DNA from: Candidatus Omnitrophota bacterium | GTDB lineage: Bacteria; Omnitrophota; Gorgyraeia; Gygaellales; Profunditerraquicolaceae | Direction of reading: 5' to 3' | Assembly: GCA_030691865.1 (NCBI GenBank) | Contig: JAUYDL010000005.1 | Coordinates: 1 to 15,481, forward strand | DNA length: 15,481 nucleotides | In this document: piece by piece, positions 6,796 through 15,100 of the stretch | How the letters are laid out: each line of letters opens with the position of its first letter | Numbering within the stretch: the first letter of the stretch is position 1 | The notes under the pieces: model-generated | What the model saw: only the letters and a program-made list of their open reading frames with translations | Databases searched by the model: none | What the model was told of the DNA's origin: nothing | Program-made: the position numbers and the translations under genes

Positions 6796-8364
6796 ATGTC
6801 AGCTTTTTTAAGATGCGTGTTAATATTTTTAAGTATAATTTTAGGGATGCCTGCGACTTTTTTTGCCCAGCCGGCAGCGCAAAAAACCAACTCTTGTTGT
6901 CCCAATATCCAAGATGCCGAATCAAAATATCTGGTAGATAATCAGTATAATGAATTTATTGATTTTTTAAATAATTTTAAGGATAAAGATAAGCCTACCC
7001 AGCTTTGTCTGGATTATTATAAAGCCAATGCGCGTTATTTACAGCTTAAATATCTAGAGGATAAACAATCCTGGGATGCTTATTTTGCTAATGGGAATAC
7101 TTACCGTGACGAGCTAGTTGAAAATGCCCAAAAGGTTATCAGTCAAACTGACAGCGCCAATTGCCTAAAGGCCAAGAGCAGGCTTTTGCTTTGGCAGTTT
7201 CACCGTGACCAGCTTGATGCCTTTGCCCAGCAGGCTTTAGAGGATTTAGTAACCGATGTGCATGTTTATGCCAAGGAAGCCGGTGATCTGGATTTGATTA
7301 AGGAGGTTGCGGATAAACTTTTAGCCTACGAAGAAAAATCAAAAGCTCGCGAAATTTATAAACTTTATGTGGAGGGGCTGGTTGCGCAAAAGATGAGCCA
7401 GGCGCAGCTTAAGAGCGTAGCCGCGGGGTTTTATAAACAAGGTAATTTAGAGCTAGCTCAGAGTATTTATGATATTTATATAGAGGAGATTTCTAAAACC
7501 TTTACTCCCGATAAATTTATTCCGGAGCTGTTTGAGATTGCCAGCCTTTTTGTTTATAAGCCAGCCGGTTTATATGATATGGCTTACGCGGAGAAAATTT
7601 ATGCCAAAATAGAAGCATTGGGACAGAAGGATGTATTTAATCAGGATACAATCTATTTGCGCGCCTTTAACTTAGAGAAATTTAGCGCCTATAAGGATGC
7701 CAAGAAGTTTTACTTACAGTTAACTCAAATCTATCCGGATACCAAGTATTTTGATGAGGCTACTTATAAAGTGGCAATGATTAATGCCTATGCTTTGGCG
7801 GATATAAATGAAGCTAGGAAATATTTTGATTTACTTGCCGCTAAAACTGTATTTAGCCCGCAGGTAATCTCTGCTTTTTATCAGTTAGGGCTCCTAGCCC
7901 AATGGGAGGGCAACTTAGTTAAAGCTAAAGATTATTATGAGTTGTTATTAAAGAATGCCCAGGATAAGTATATTGCAGCCGTAGCGCAGGCTAAGGATAG
8001 ACTTAAGGAAATCCAGGAGAATGGGCAGCTTAGCTATAACTTAAAAACATTTTTGGATTTATCTTTAAAAAATGAATCCGCGCTTATTGAGATGAATAAG
8101 ACGGAATTAAACTCCTCTAGTTATATATTGGAAAAGAATCAAAACAATACAGTTTCTTCAATAGTGAATATGCCGCAGAGCGGCTGTAATCGGGTTGAGT
8201 TGCAGTATCTTTGGAGCGGTGATTTAGGAGGCGCTAATCCGGTTGTTACGGAAAGTAATTTTGGCGGTGCCTATTCTGATAGCGGAACAAAAGAGATAAA
8301 TATTGTTATAATTTCACCCGCAGGCACCATAGACCGCTCATTCATTATGGTGGATGTTTATTAG
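6796..8364 (+). CDS. Exported TPR-repeat protein with C-terminal beta-sandwich-like domain
   Basis: A 522-residue predicted exported protein of unknown specific role. ATG 6796 is chosen because AAGGAG lies five bases upstream; an in-frame TTG at 6754 sits in a hairpin without a ribosome-binding site. The N-terminus has a hydrophobic signal sequence with likely cleavage near FFA/Q25. Residues about 30-425 are helical repeats of TPR type (examples: YKQGNLELAQSIYDIY; EWEGNL-like AQWEGNLVKAKDYYELLL). Many Ala, Tyr and Leu occupy typical positions. The last 90 or so residues (GCNRVELQYLWSGDL and FGGAYSDSGTKEINIVI) look like an Ig/PKD-like beta-sandwich. Such proteins usually serve as scaffolds in the periplasm or at the outer membrane. 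It follows the glycosidases, but a shared function is not shown. Confidence 0.85.
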   Translation: MSAFLRCVLIFLSIILGMPATFFAQPAAQKTNSCCPNIQDAESKYLVDNQYNEFIDFLNNFKDKDKPTQLCLDYYKANARYLQLKYLEDKQSWDAYFANGNTYRDELVENAQKVISQTDSANCLKAKSRLLLWQFHRDQLDAFAQQALEDLVTDVHVYAKEAGDLDLIKEVADKLLAYEEKSKAREIYKLYVEGLVAQKMSQAQLKSVAAGFYKQGNLELAQSIYDIYIEEISKTFTPDKFIPELFEIASLFVYKPAGLYDMAYAEKIYAKIEALGQKDVFNQDTIYLRAFNLEKFSAYKDAKKFYLQLTQIYPDTKYFDEATYKVAMINAYALADINEARKYFDLLAAKTVFSPQVISAFYQLGLLAQWEGNLVKAKDYYELLLKNAQDKYIAAVAQAKDRLKEIQENGQLSYNLKTFLDLSLKNESALIEMNKTELNSSSYILEKNQNNTVSSIVNMPQSGCNRVELQYLWSGDLGGANPVVTESNFGGAYSDSGTKEINIVIISPAGTIDRSFIMVDVY

Positions 8365-8370
8365 AATCAT

Positions 8371-8413
8371 GGGGACGGTTCTATTTTTTATTATAAAAAA
8401 TAGAACCGTCCCC
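8371..8413. repeat. GGGGACGGTTC palindromic repeat, copy 2
   Basis: A perfect hairpin with a 20-bp stem: GGGGACGGTTCTATTTTTTA (8371-8390) pairs with 8394-8413 around a three-base loop. The first 18 bases are identical to the arm of copy 1 at 5398. It starts seven bases after the TPR gene stop and precedes the ROK promoter. Because the GC pairs are at the stem base and the A/T tract is at the tip, it is not a classical terminator, though it may still separate two transcription units. Confidence 0.85.
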
Positions 8414-8448
8414 TTTATTCTAAAATTAACCGATTCTCTTGAAAATAC

Positions 8449-8477
8449 TTGACTTAAGGCTTCTTTAGTAGTATAAA
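8449..8477 (+). promoter_or_regulatory. Sigma70-type promoter upstream of the ROK regulator
   Basis: TTGACT (8449-8454) and TATAAA (8472-8477) are separated by exactly 17 bases. Transcription would begin near 8484 and leave an untranslated leader of about 84 bases before ATG 8568. It lies after the palindromic repeat, so the ROK gene and its followers probably form a separate transcription unit from the TPR gene. Confidence 0.7.
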
Positions 8478-8567
8478 TAAGATAAATATAAAATTCAAAT
8501 TTTTTGTTTTTGGCAGTAAAATTTTCAACCGAGCTGACTTTTTTAGACAAGAAAAATAATTTATATA

Positions 8568-9800
8568 ATGCGCGCGCCGGATTTACAAAAAGAAGCATTT
8601 AGCGAAAAAGAAAAACGTAATATTGAAATACTGAGCATACTCAGAAGGCAGGGGCCGATTAGCCGCTCGGATATTTCGCAGGAGATGGGAATAAATGTAG
8701 TAAGCATCTCTAATTATATTGATGATTTCATTAAGTCTAATCTGGTTTATGAGAAAGAACTTGATGTATCTGAAGGCGGCCGCCGGCCGGTGTTGCTGGA
8801 TCTAAATCCGCGCGCCGGATATGCTATTGGCGTAGGATTGAACCTGATGAATATGGTCGGGTTGCTGGTGGATTTAAAGGGCAACATTATTACCAAGACG
8901 CAAATTGCCCGTCCGCAGGCATCGGTAAAGGAAGTCTCTGAGTGTCTTTTAGAAATTGTCCGTGAAATTTTGAGGCGCTCTAAGGGGTATGTTGAAAATA
9001 TAAAAGGCATCGGTGTGGGGATTGCCGGTTTAATTAATAAAAAAGACGGCTCAATCCATTGGCCGCAGAAGATGGATCATTATTATACTTATGCCTCGGT
9101 GGATCTTCCCTTAAGGGGCTTGGTGGAAAAAGAGTTTAATTTACCGACCCTGATTGAAAACGATGCCACTAGCGCCTGCTTCGGTGAGCATTGGTTTGAT
9201 TTAAAGGAAAATTATAAAAACGTTCTTTATATGTTTTCCGGGGTTGGCTGCGGAATGATTATTAACGGTGAACTTTACCATGGAGCAGAAGGTTATGCCG
9301 GTGAGGTTTCCGTGTATAATTATAAAGAGCAGGATCTTTTTAGCTGCGAAAGCGCCAAGCCCTGCTTTATTAAGCGTTGGGATTTGGATTTAGGAATTGT
9401 TCAGGATGTGAAAGAAACATTACTTAAAGAAAAGCAAAAGGCAGAAGAGTTTTTTCGCATCAGTTCAAGCAACATTGAGAATTTAGATTTAAAAAGTATT
9501 TTTCATGCCTCTCGTTTAAAGAATCCGGCAGCTTTAGGCGCCATAGAAAGGGCAGCCAAAAGGTTAGGGATTAAAATCGCCTATTTAGTTAACTTACTTA
9601 ATCCGCAGATGGTAGTTATTGGCGGAGGTTTTGAAGAATCCGGCGAAGAGTTTTTGAATATGGTCAGGAGCACAGTTGGCGATTGGGCTTTTCGTGAATC
9701 AACCAGTAATTTAAAAATAGCCTATTCTCAATTAAGAGAAAATGCCGTAGCCATGGGCGCGGCCAGCTTAGTTTTAGAGAAAGTGTTCGCCCAATTATAA
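8568..9800 (+). CDS. ROK-family transcriptional regulator (NagC/XylR type)
   Basis: A 410-residue repressor-like protein with an N-terminal winged helix-turn-helix (about residues 18-80: GPISRSDISQEMGINVVSIS, then GGRRP) fused to a sugar-kinase-fold ROK domain. The ROK domain has GIGVGIAGLIN, the conserved IENDA motif (Asp199), SGVGCGMIING, GYAGE and the late VVIGGG. Family members bind a sugar or sugar phosphate and release DNA. The zinc site is degenerate: the usual EIGH is EVSV, and the CxCGxxGCxE cluster is reduced to two cysteines, Cys260 and Cys266. Kinase activity is therefore doubtful and zinc binding altered. There is no clear Shine-Dalgarno sequence before ATG 8568. It follows its own promoter and a coiled-coil gene follows 11 bases later. 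Target genes probably include the neighbouring sugar functions (inference). Confidence 0.92.
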   Translation: MRAPDLQKEAFSEKEKRNIEILSILRRQGPISRSDISQEMGINVVSISNYIDDFIKSNLVYEKELDVSEGGRRPVLLDLNPRAGYAIGVGLNLMNMVGLLVDLKGNIITKTQIARPQASVKEVSECLLEIVREILRRSKGYVENIKGIGVGIAGLINKKDGSIHWPQKMDHYYTYASVDLPLRGLVEKEFNLPTLIENDATSACFGEHWFDLKENYKNVLYMFSGVGCGMIINGELYHGAEGYAGEVSVYNYKEQDLFSCESAKPCFIKRWDLDLGIVQDVKETLLKEKQKAEEFFRISSSNIENLDLKSIFHASRLKNPAALGAIERAAKRLGIKIAYLVNLLNPQMVVIGGGFEESGEEFLNMVRSTVGDWAFRESTSNLKIAYSQLRENAVAMGAASLVLEKVFAQL

Positions 9801-9811
9801 TAGGGGGGATT

Positions 9812-10981
9812 ATGGAACAGAAAATAAAATTTATTATTATCGGTTTGGTTGGTTTCTGTATTGTATGTCTTTTTCTTTTTGTGCAGGCAGCTAGCCAACA
9901 GCAGAGGTTGCTTAGGGAAAGCAACGATTTAAAAACTGAAAATACGGCTTTGGTGAGCAAGGCCAGTAAGCTGGAGAATGATTTAAAAGAGACCCAGGGC
10001 AAGATAGGTTCTCTTAAGGCTGAAAGAGATAGGGTGGCCGCAGAGCTCAATGATGTACAGGGAAAATTTGAGACAGCAAGTAAGGCCAGAGATGAGTTAA
10101 TCGAGAAGCTTAAGGAAAAGAGCCGGCTTCAGGTAGTCGCTAGTGCTCCCCAACCGGTACAGCAGCAGGCACCGGTTTCAGAGAATACCGATGCTTATTG
10201 GGGGACAGTGCTCAAAACCAAAACAGATTTAGAGATGCAATTATCCAGCATCCAGGTGGAATTAAGGAACCTGCAGATTAGTAATGAGTCGTTACAGAGA
10301 GAAAAGAGTGTCTTAGAGATAGATATTAACAGTTTACGTAATGATAAAAAGGATCTCTCAAGACAGCTTGATTATAATCAGAAGCTCCTGGATAGCATGT
10401 CCCAAGAGGTGGTGCGGGAGAGGAATGATAAGGTGGCGATTCAGGATAGCCTTAAAACTATCCGGGCTGAGAATGATGTTCTTAGCCGGCAATTAAAAAG
10501 CTTGGTCAGTCGTAAAGAGGTTTTGGATAAAAAAGTTCAGAATCTTCAAGAAGGCAAATCTACGGTAGAGAAGCGTTTAAATGAGATGGAGACAATGCTT
10601 ACAGACAGGATTTCTAAGATCGATGCCCTTAAAAATGAACTGGATGCGATAAAAAGCGGCAAGGCTTCAGATATAGATAAAGAGCCTAAAGAGTCTGTAG
10701 AGTTGCCGGCAATCGTGGTGCGTTCAGCACCGGCCACGGGAGGAGAGAGGGCAGGGATACAGGCATTTCCCGGTAAGATCCTGGCAGTAAATTTAGATAG
10801 CAACTTTGTGGTTATAGATTTAGGTTCTTCTTTCGGGGTTAAAGTTGGGGATGTATTTAATGTTTATCGCGATGCCAGATCCATAGGCTCCATTGGTGTA
10901 ATTCAAACCAGAGCCAACATTTCTGCCTGTGATATAAAGAGGATGAGTACTCCGCTGAAAATCGGAGATAGTATTAAATAA
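9812..10981 (+). CDS. Membrane-anchored coiled-coil protein
   Basis: A 389-residue protein I cannot assign to a named family. It starts at ATG 9812, 11 bases after the ROK stop, behind GGGGGGA. Residues about 6-26 form a single N-terminal membrane anchor (FIIIGLVGFCIVCLFLFVQA). Residues about 30-290 are coiled coil with regular Leu and Lys/Glu patterns, interrupted near 110-130 by a Pro/Gln-rich hinge (APQPVQQQAPV). Residues 320-389 form a small Gly/Val-rich beta domain (PGKILAVNL, VVIDLGSSFGVKVGDVF, VYRD, IGSIGVIQ). I have seen this type of domain at the end of other PVC-type envelope coiled-coil proteins. The layout suggests an elongated periplasmic protein fixed in the inner membrane. Its placement between two sugar-type regulators is unexplained. 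Confidence 0.8.
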   Translation: MEQKIKFIIIGLVGFCIVCLFLFVQAASQQQRLLRESNDLKTENTALVSKASKLENDLKETQGKIGSLKAERDRVAAELNDVQGKFETASKARDELIEKLKEKSRLQVVASAPQPVQQQAPVSENTDAYWGTVLKTKTDLEMQLSSIQVELRNLQISNESLQREKSVLEIDINSLRNDKKDLSRQLDYNQKLLDSMSQEVVRERNDKVAIQDSLKTIRAENDVLSRQLKSLVSRKEVLDKKVQNLQEGKSTVEKRLNEMETMLTDRISKIDALKNELDAIKSGKASDIDKEPKESVELPAIVVRSAPATGGERAGIQAFPGKILAVNLDSNFVVIDLGSSFGVKVGDVFNVYRDARSIGSIGVIQTRANISACDIKRMSTPLKIGDSIK

Positions 10982-11016
10982 TTTGAGCACCTTAAAGTTT
11001 TTAGTTTTAGAATATA

Positions 11017-12042
11017 ATGACGCGCACAAAAAAAACCCCCTCCAAGAATATCTCCATTATTGATGTTGCCAAGGCTAGTGGCGTATCCATCACTACTGTT
11101 TCCCGGGTGATCAATAAGATCACAACGGTGAAAGAATCTAATCGCGCCAAAGTAATGCAGGCGGTCCGGGAGCTAAAGTTTCAGCCCTCTATTTTTGCGC
11201 AGCGGTTGGCTCCCGGTAAAAGTAATGTTGTGGCTCTGGTTATCCCGCGCTATGAAGGGGTGTTTTATTCATTTTATGCCCTGGAACTTATCCGTGGCGT
11301 AGGTACGATGTGTGAAGTTTTAAAGCTGGATTTACTGTTGCATTTAACCGATGCGCGCACCCCGTTATCTTTACGCGGAGTAGGGGGAGTGATTTTTTCT
11401 GATATTATCGGTAATCGCGCGCAATTAGAGGATAGCTTAGCCAAAGGTATACCCAGCGTAGTAATTAATTATTATGTGGATGACCTGGATGTTTCTTGTA
11501 TTGCTATAGATAATGCCGGAGGCGCGGAAAATGCGGTTAATTATTTGATTGAATTAGGCCACAAAAAAATTGCGCATATTACCGGTGATCTAATGACCCA
11601 GGCAGCCGCTAAGCGCCTGGAGGGTTATAAGCGGGCACTGGAGAAAAATAGTATCCAACTCAGGCAGGATTATATATTCGAAACCGATTACTCTCGAGGC
11701 GCGGCCAGAAGCGCGGCGGAAAAATTAATTAAGGCCGCTGATCCGGCAACTGCTGTTTTTGTTGCCTCTGACGCGATGGCCTTAGAGGTAATGGCGGTGG
11801 CGCGCGAACTGGGTAAGCATATCCCGAATGATTTATCGATTGTGGGTTTTGATGATAATCCTTCGGGGCTTTATGGCCCGGTGGGGTTGACGACAGTGCG
11901 TCAGCCGCTAATCCGTATGGCCGAAGAAAGTGTCAAAGAATTAAATCGCCTGATTGGTTTAAGTAAAAAAGAAATAAAAAAGATTCTGCTTCCTGCAGAA
12001 TTGGTCATCCGAGAGTCCTGCAAGCCTTTTGCCGGCGGATAA
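11017..12042 (+). CDS. LacI-family transcriptional regulator
   Basis: A 341-residue regulator of standard LacI length. The N-terminal helix-turn-helix and hinge helix are clear (SIIDVAKASGVSITTVSRVI at about 12-33; then the RVREL.F.P-like region QAVRELKFQPS). The periplasmic-binding-protein-like effector domain follows, with GVIFSDI, IDNAGGAENAVNYLIELGHKKIAHITG, RLEGYKRAL, AVFVASDAMALEVM and the typical SIVGFDD and LTTVRQP near the end. Effector is unknown, most likely a sugar. ATG 11017 lies 35 bases after the coiled-coil stop; no convincing Shine-Dalgarno site is visible and the start is embedded in TATAATG, as at the ROK gene. It may be the last gene of the ROK unit. The nrdJ control region starts directly after its stop. 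Confidence 0.94.
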   Translation: MTRTKKTPSKNISIIDVAKASGVSITTVSRVINKITTVKESNRAKVMQAVRELKFQPSIFAQRLAPGKSNVVALVIPRYEGVFYSFYALELIRGVGTMCEVLKLDLLLHLTDARTPLSLRGVGGVIFSDIIGNRAQLEDSLAKGIPSVVINYYVDDLDVSCIAIDNAGGAENAVNYLIELGHKKIAHITGDLMTQAAAKRLEGYKRALEKNSIQLRQDYIFETDYSRGAARSAAEKLIKAADPATAVFVASDAMALEVMAVARELGKHIPNDLSIVGFDDNPSGLYGPVGLTTVRQPLIRMAEESVKELNRLIGLSKKEIKKILLPAELVIRESCKPFAGG

Positions 12043-12049
12043 GTTCTTG

Positions 12050-12096
12050 CTACAATCCATTGTGGACTATAGAAATATTTATACCATATCTTGTAA
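12050..12096 (+). promoter_or_regulatory. Two NrdR-box-like palindromes in tandem
   Basis: Box 1 is CTACAATCCATTGTGG (12050-12065) and box 2 is ATACCATATCTTGTAA (12081-12096). Each is an imperfect palindrome. I count about 11 and 12 matches of 16 to my recollection of the NrdR-box consensus (ACAC-W-ATAT-N-TTGTGT). The starts are 31 bases apart with a 15-base spacer, which is the known spacing for paired NrdR sites at ribonucleotide reductase promoters. They lie just upstream of the -35 element of nrdJ. Confidence 0.55.
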
Positions 12097-12105
12097 ATTT
12101 TTTTA

Positions 12106-12134
12106 TTGACAACCGGCAGCTGTTTTGTTATAGT
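12106..12134 (+). promoter_or_regulatory. Sigma70-type promoter of nrdJ
   Basis: TTGACA (12106-12111) and TATAGT (12129-12134) have a 17-base spacer, close to consensus. Transcription would start near 12141, giving a leader of about 40 bases to ATG 12182. A Shine-Dalgarno sequence GAGGTG lies at 12172-12177. No cobalamin riboswitch could fit in or was seen in this leader. Confidence 0.8.
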
Positions 12135-12181
12135 GCTTGGGTAATTTAAAAATTAATCTTCCTTATTATTCGAGGTGAAAA

Positions 12182-15100
12182 ATGGAATTAAAGTTATCTC
12201 CTAACGCCATCAAGGTTTTGGAGCGTAGGTATTTACGCAAGGATCAGGAAGGCAGGCTTATTGAAACTCCGGAACAAATGTTTACTCGGGTGGCCAGCGC
12301 TATTGCGATTGCGGATAAGCAATACGGCGCGACAGAGCAGGATGTAAAGCTTATTGCGGATTCATTTTTTAAGATGATGGCTAATTTAGAATTCTTACCG
12401 AATTCTCCATGTTTGATGAATGCGGGTAAAGAGCTGGGGCAGCTTTCCGCCTGTTTTACGCTTCCGATTGAAGATTCTATGGAATCAATTTTTGAGACTT
12501 TAAAGATCACCAGCCTTATTCATAAATCCGGCGGCGGAACAGGATTTAGTTTTTCGCGCCTGCGTCCGAAAAATGCGGTAGTTAAAACTACCGGCGGGGT
12601 AGCAAGTGGGCCGATTTCATTCATGCGCGTTTATGATGCGGCAACCGAAGCGGTAAAACAGGGCGGGTGTGTTGTTCCTGAAACGAGAGTAGCCACAGAA
12701 AAAGGTCTTAAGCAGATCAAGGATTTATGCGATTATAAAGTTCCGCCAAAAGGATGGTATCTGTATAACGGGAATGCCTTCGCGGTATCTACGGACGAAG
12801 GGATCAAAAGATGCACTGAATTTTATAATAATGGCACCGTAGCGGTAAAGAAAATATCCACGCGTAATGGCTATTCGGTTTCCGCAACAGGAGAACACCG
12901 TTTTCGTATAATTGACGAGCGAGGAAATTATGCTTGGAAGAAATTAAAAGATATAAAAATCGGAGATTGGGCTGCCTTGCAGAAGGATACGTTTGTTAGT
13001 AACAAAAGTTTTCGCTTACCCGAATTTAAGGCCAGTTCGCATTTCAACGCGAAAAAAATTAAAATCCCGTCTGAAATTTCTAAAGAATTAGGGGAATTTA
13101 TAGGCGCTTTTATCGGCGATGGCTCTATTACCAGGAACAGGCGCGGAACCGGCAGGCTTATTTTTAGTCTTTCTGATGAGGAGAAGGAGCTTAGTAGCCA
13201 CCTTATGAGAATTGCGAAAAACCTCTTTGGCATAAATCCCGTAACTCAGAAGAAGAAAAACGACGCCAGCACAAACTACTTTTTTAATTCTACGGTTCTG
13301 GTAGATTGGCTTTGTTTTATTGGGGCAGCTAAGCAATCCGCGTTGACCGCGCGAATCCCTGAGATCATATTCTCCGGTACCGTTGAGTTCGCGCGGGGTT
13401 TTTTAAGAGGCCTTTTTTCTACTGATGGCACGGTGAGCAAAGAAGGGTATCCGTCGTTAAGTAGCGTCTCGGCTGGACTAATAAAAGATGCCCAGCAATT
13501 ATTGCTTTCCTTAGGTATACCTACAAAAATCCGCAAGATAACCAAGAGAGAATCTTCTTTTGGAAAGAATCCGGTTTATGTCTTAAGTGTTATTACCATA
13601 GAGGGGCTACGTTGTTTTAGTAAAGATGTAGGTTTTATTCACACAAAGAAAAATAGACGCCTAAGGGGCGCAGATTTAAAAGCGTGGGAATTTAATGATA
13701 TTATCCCCAATCAGGAGCGGTTATTGAAAGATCTCTATGACGGCCCGGGCCGCGGCTGCGGGCCAAATCGTTGTAAGCTCGGAGCAAACCGATTACTTTA
13801 TAGGGATATTCAACATTACTTACCGGGAGTCGTTTCCTCAAGAAACTTTACGCGTTCGCGTTTAGTGAAGCTGGCCGCTACACATTATGAACTTTCTTCT
13901 TCTGGAGCCATTCAGTGGTTTCTAAATAATAAACAATTTTATGACCAAGTAATAAGTATAGGTAAAGGCAGGTCTCAAACGCTTGATCTTTCTGTGCCGG
14001 CGAATAATACCTATATTGCCAATGGTTTTGTAAGTCATAACACACGTCGCGGCGCTAATATGGGAATTTTGCGCGTGGATCATCCGGATATTTTGGAATT
14101 CATCACCTGCAAGGAGAACGATACGCACATCACTAACTTTAATATTTCCGTGGCGATTACCGATGAGTTTATGCGCCGGTTGGCTAAGGCTGAGGATTAT
14201 GATTTAATTGATCCGCATACGCATAAGCCCGTACAGAAAATTAACAGTAAAGAGGTATTTAATTTAATCGTAAAACAGGCGCATAAAAACGGTGAACCTG
14301 GAATTATTTTCATTGATCGGATTAATCAATATAATCCTACTCCGAAATTGGGGATGATTGAAAGTACTAATCCTTGCGGTGAACAACCATTGTTGCCTTA
14401 TGAGAGCTGTGATTTAGGTTCGATAAATTTAGACCAGATGTATAGAAAAACAGGATCGCGTTGCGAAATTGATTGGGAGAGGCTTAAGGAAGTAACCGGA
14501 CTGGCAGTGATTTTTTTGGATAATTTAATTGATGTAAATAAATTTCCGCTTCCGGAAATTGAGAAAGCGACTAAGGCTACCCGTAAAATAGGCTTAGGGG
14601 TTATGGGCTGGGCAAGCCTGTTGATTCGTTTAAGCATTCCTTATAATAGCGAAGAGGCAGTAGCTCTGGCAGAAAAAGTAATGTCATTTATTTTAGATGA
14701 AGCAAATAGAAAATCTCTAGAGCTAGGAAAGGCAAAAGGCGTGTTTCCGGCTTTTGAGGGAAGTATTTATGACCGGAAAGACGGAACAACCAGAATGCGT
14801 AATGCTACCCTGACCACCATTGCTCCTACCGGAACAATTAGCATTATCGCCGGACCCTGCTCATCGGGAATTGAGCCACTATTCGCGCTATCCTATCATC
14901 GTAGTGTTATGGATAATGATAAGTTGGTGGAAGTCGAGCCGTTATTTGAACAGGTTGCCCGCGAGAGGGGATTTTATAGCAGTCAACTAATGGAAAAGAT
15001 CGCCCAGAGCGCTTCGATCAAAGATATTAAGGAGATTCCTGAAGATGTGCGCAGGATTTTTGTCACCGCGCATGATATTGCGCCTGAGTGGCATGTGCGT

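Noticed and set aside
8535..8569. A second promoter using TATAAT at 8564 over the ROK start codon
   Set aside because: The only -35-like sequence has a spacing of about 23 bases and transcription would start inside the gene; the 8449-8477 promoter is far better.
10983..11018. A LacI-gene promoter formed by TTGAGC and TATAAT
   Set aside because: The spacing is about 24 bases and the -10 overlaps the start codon, so it is not a credible sigma70 promoter.
12043..12181. Possible cobalamin riboswitch ahead of the B12-dependent nrdJ
   Set aside because: The gap is only 139 bases, no B12-box-like motif is visible, and the predicted leader is about 40 bases, too short for the aptamer.
12244..13545. 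Several overlapping antisense open frames inside nrdJ and the intein
   Set aside because: They are shadows of a continuous sense frame with clear motifs, and they show no start signals or recognisable domains.
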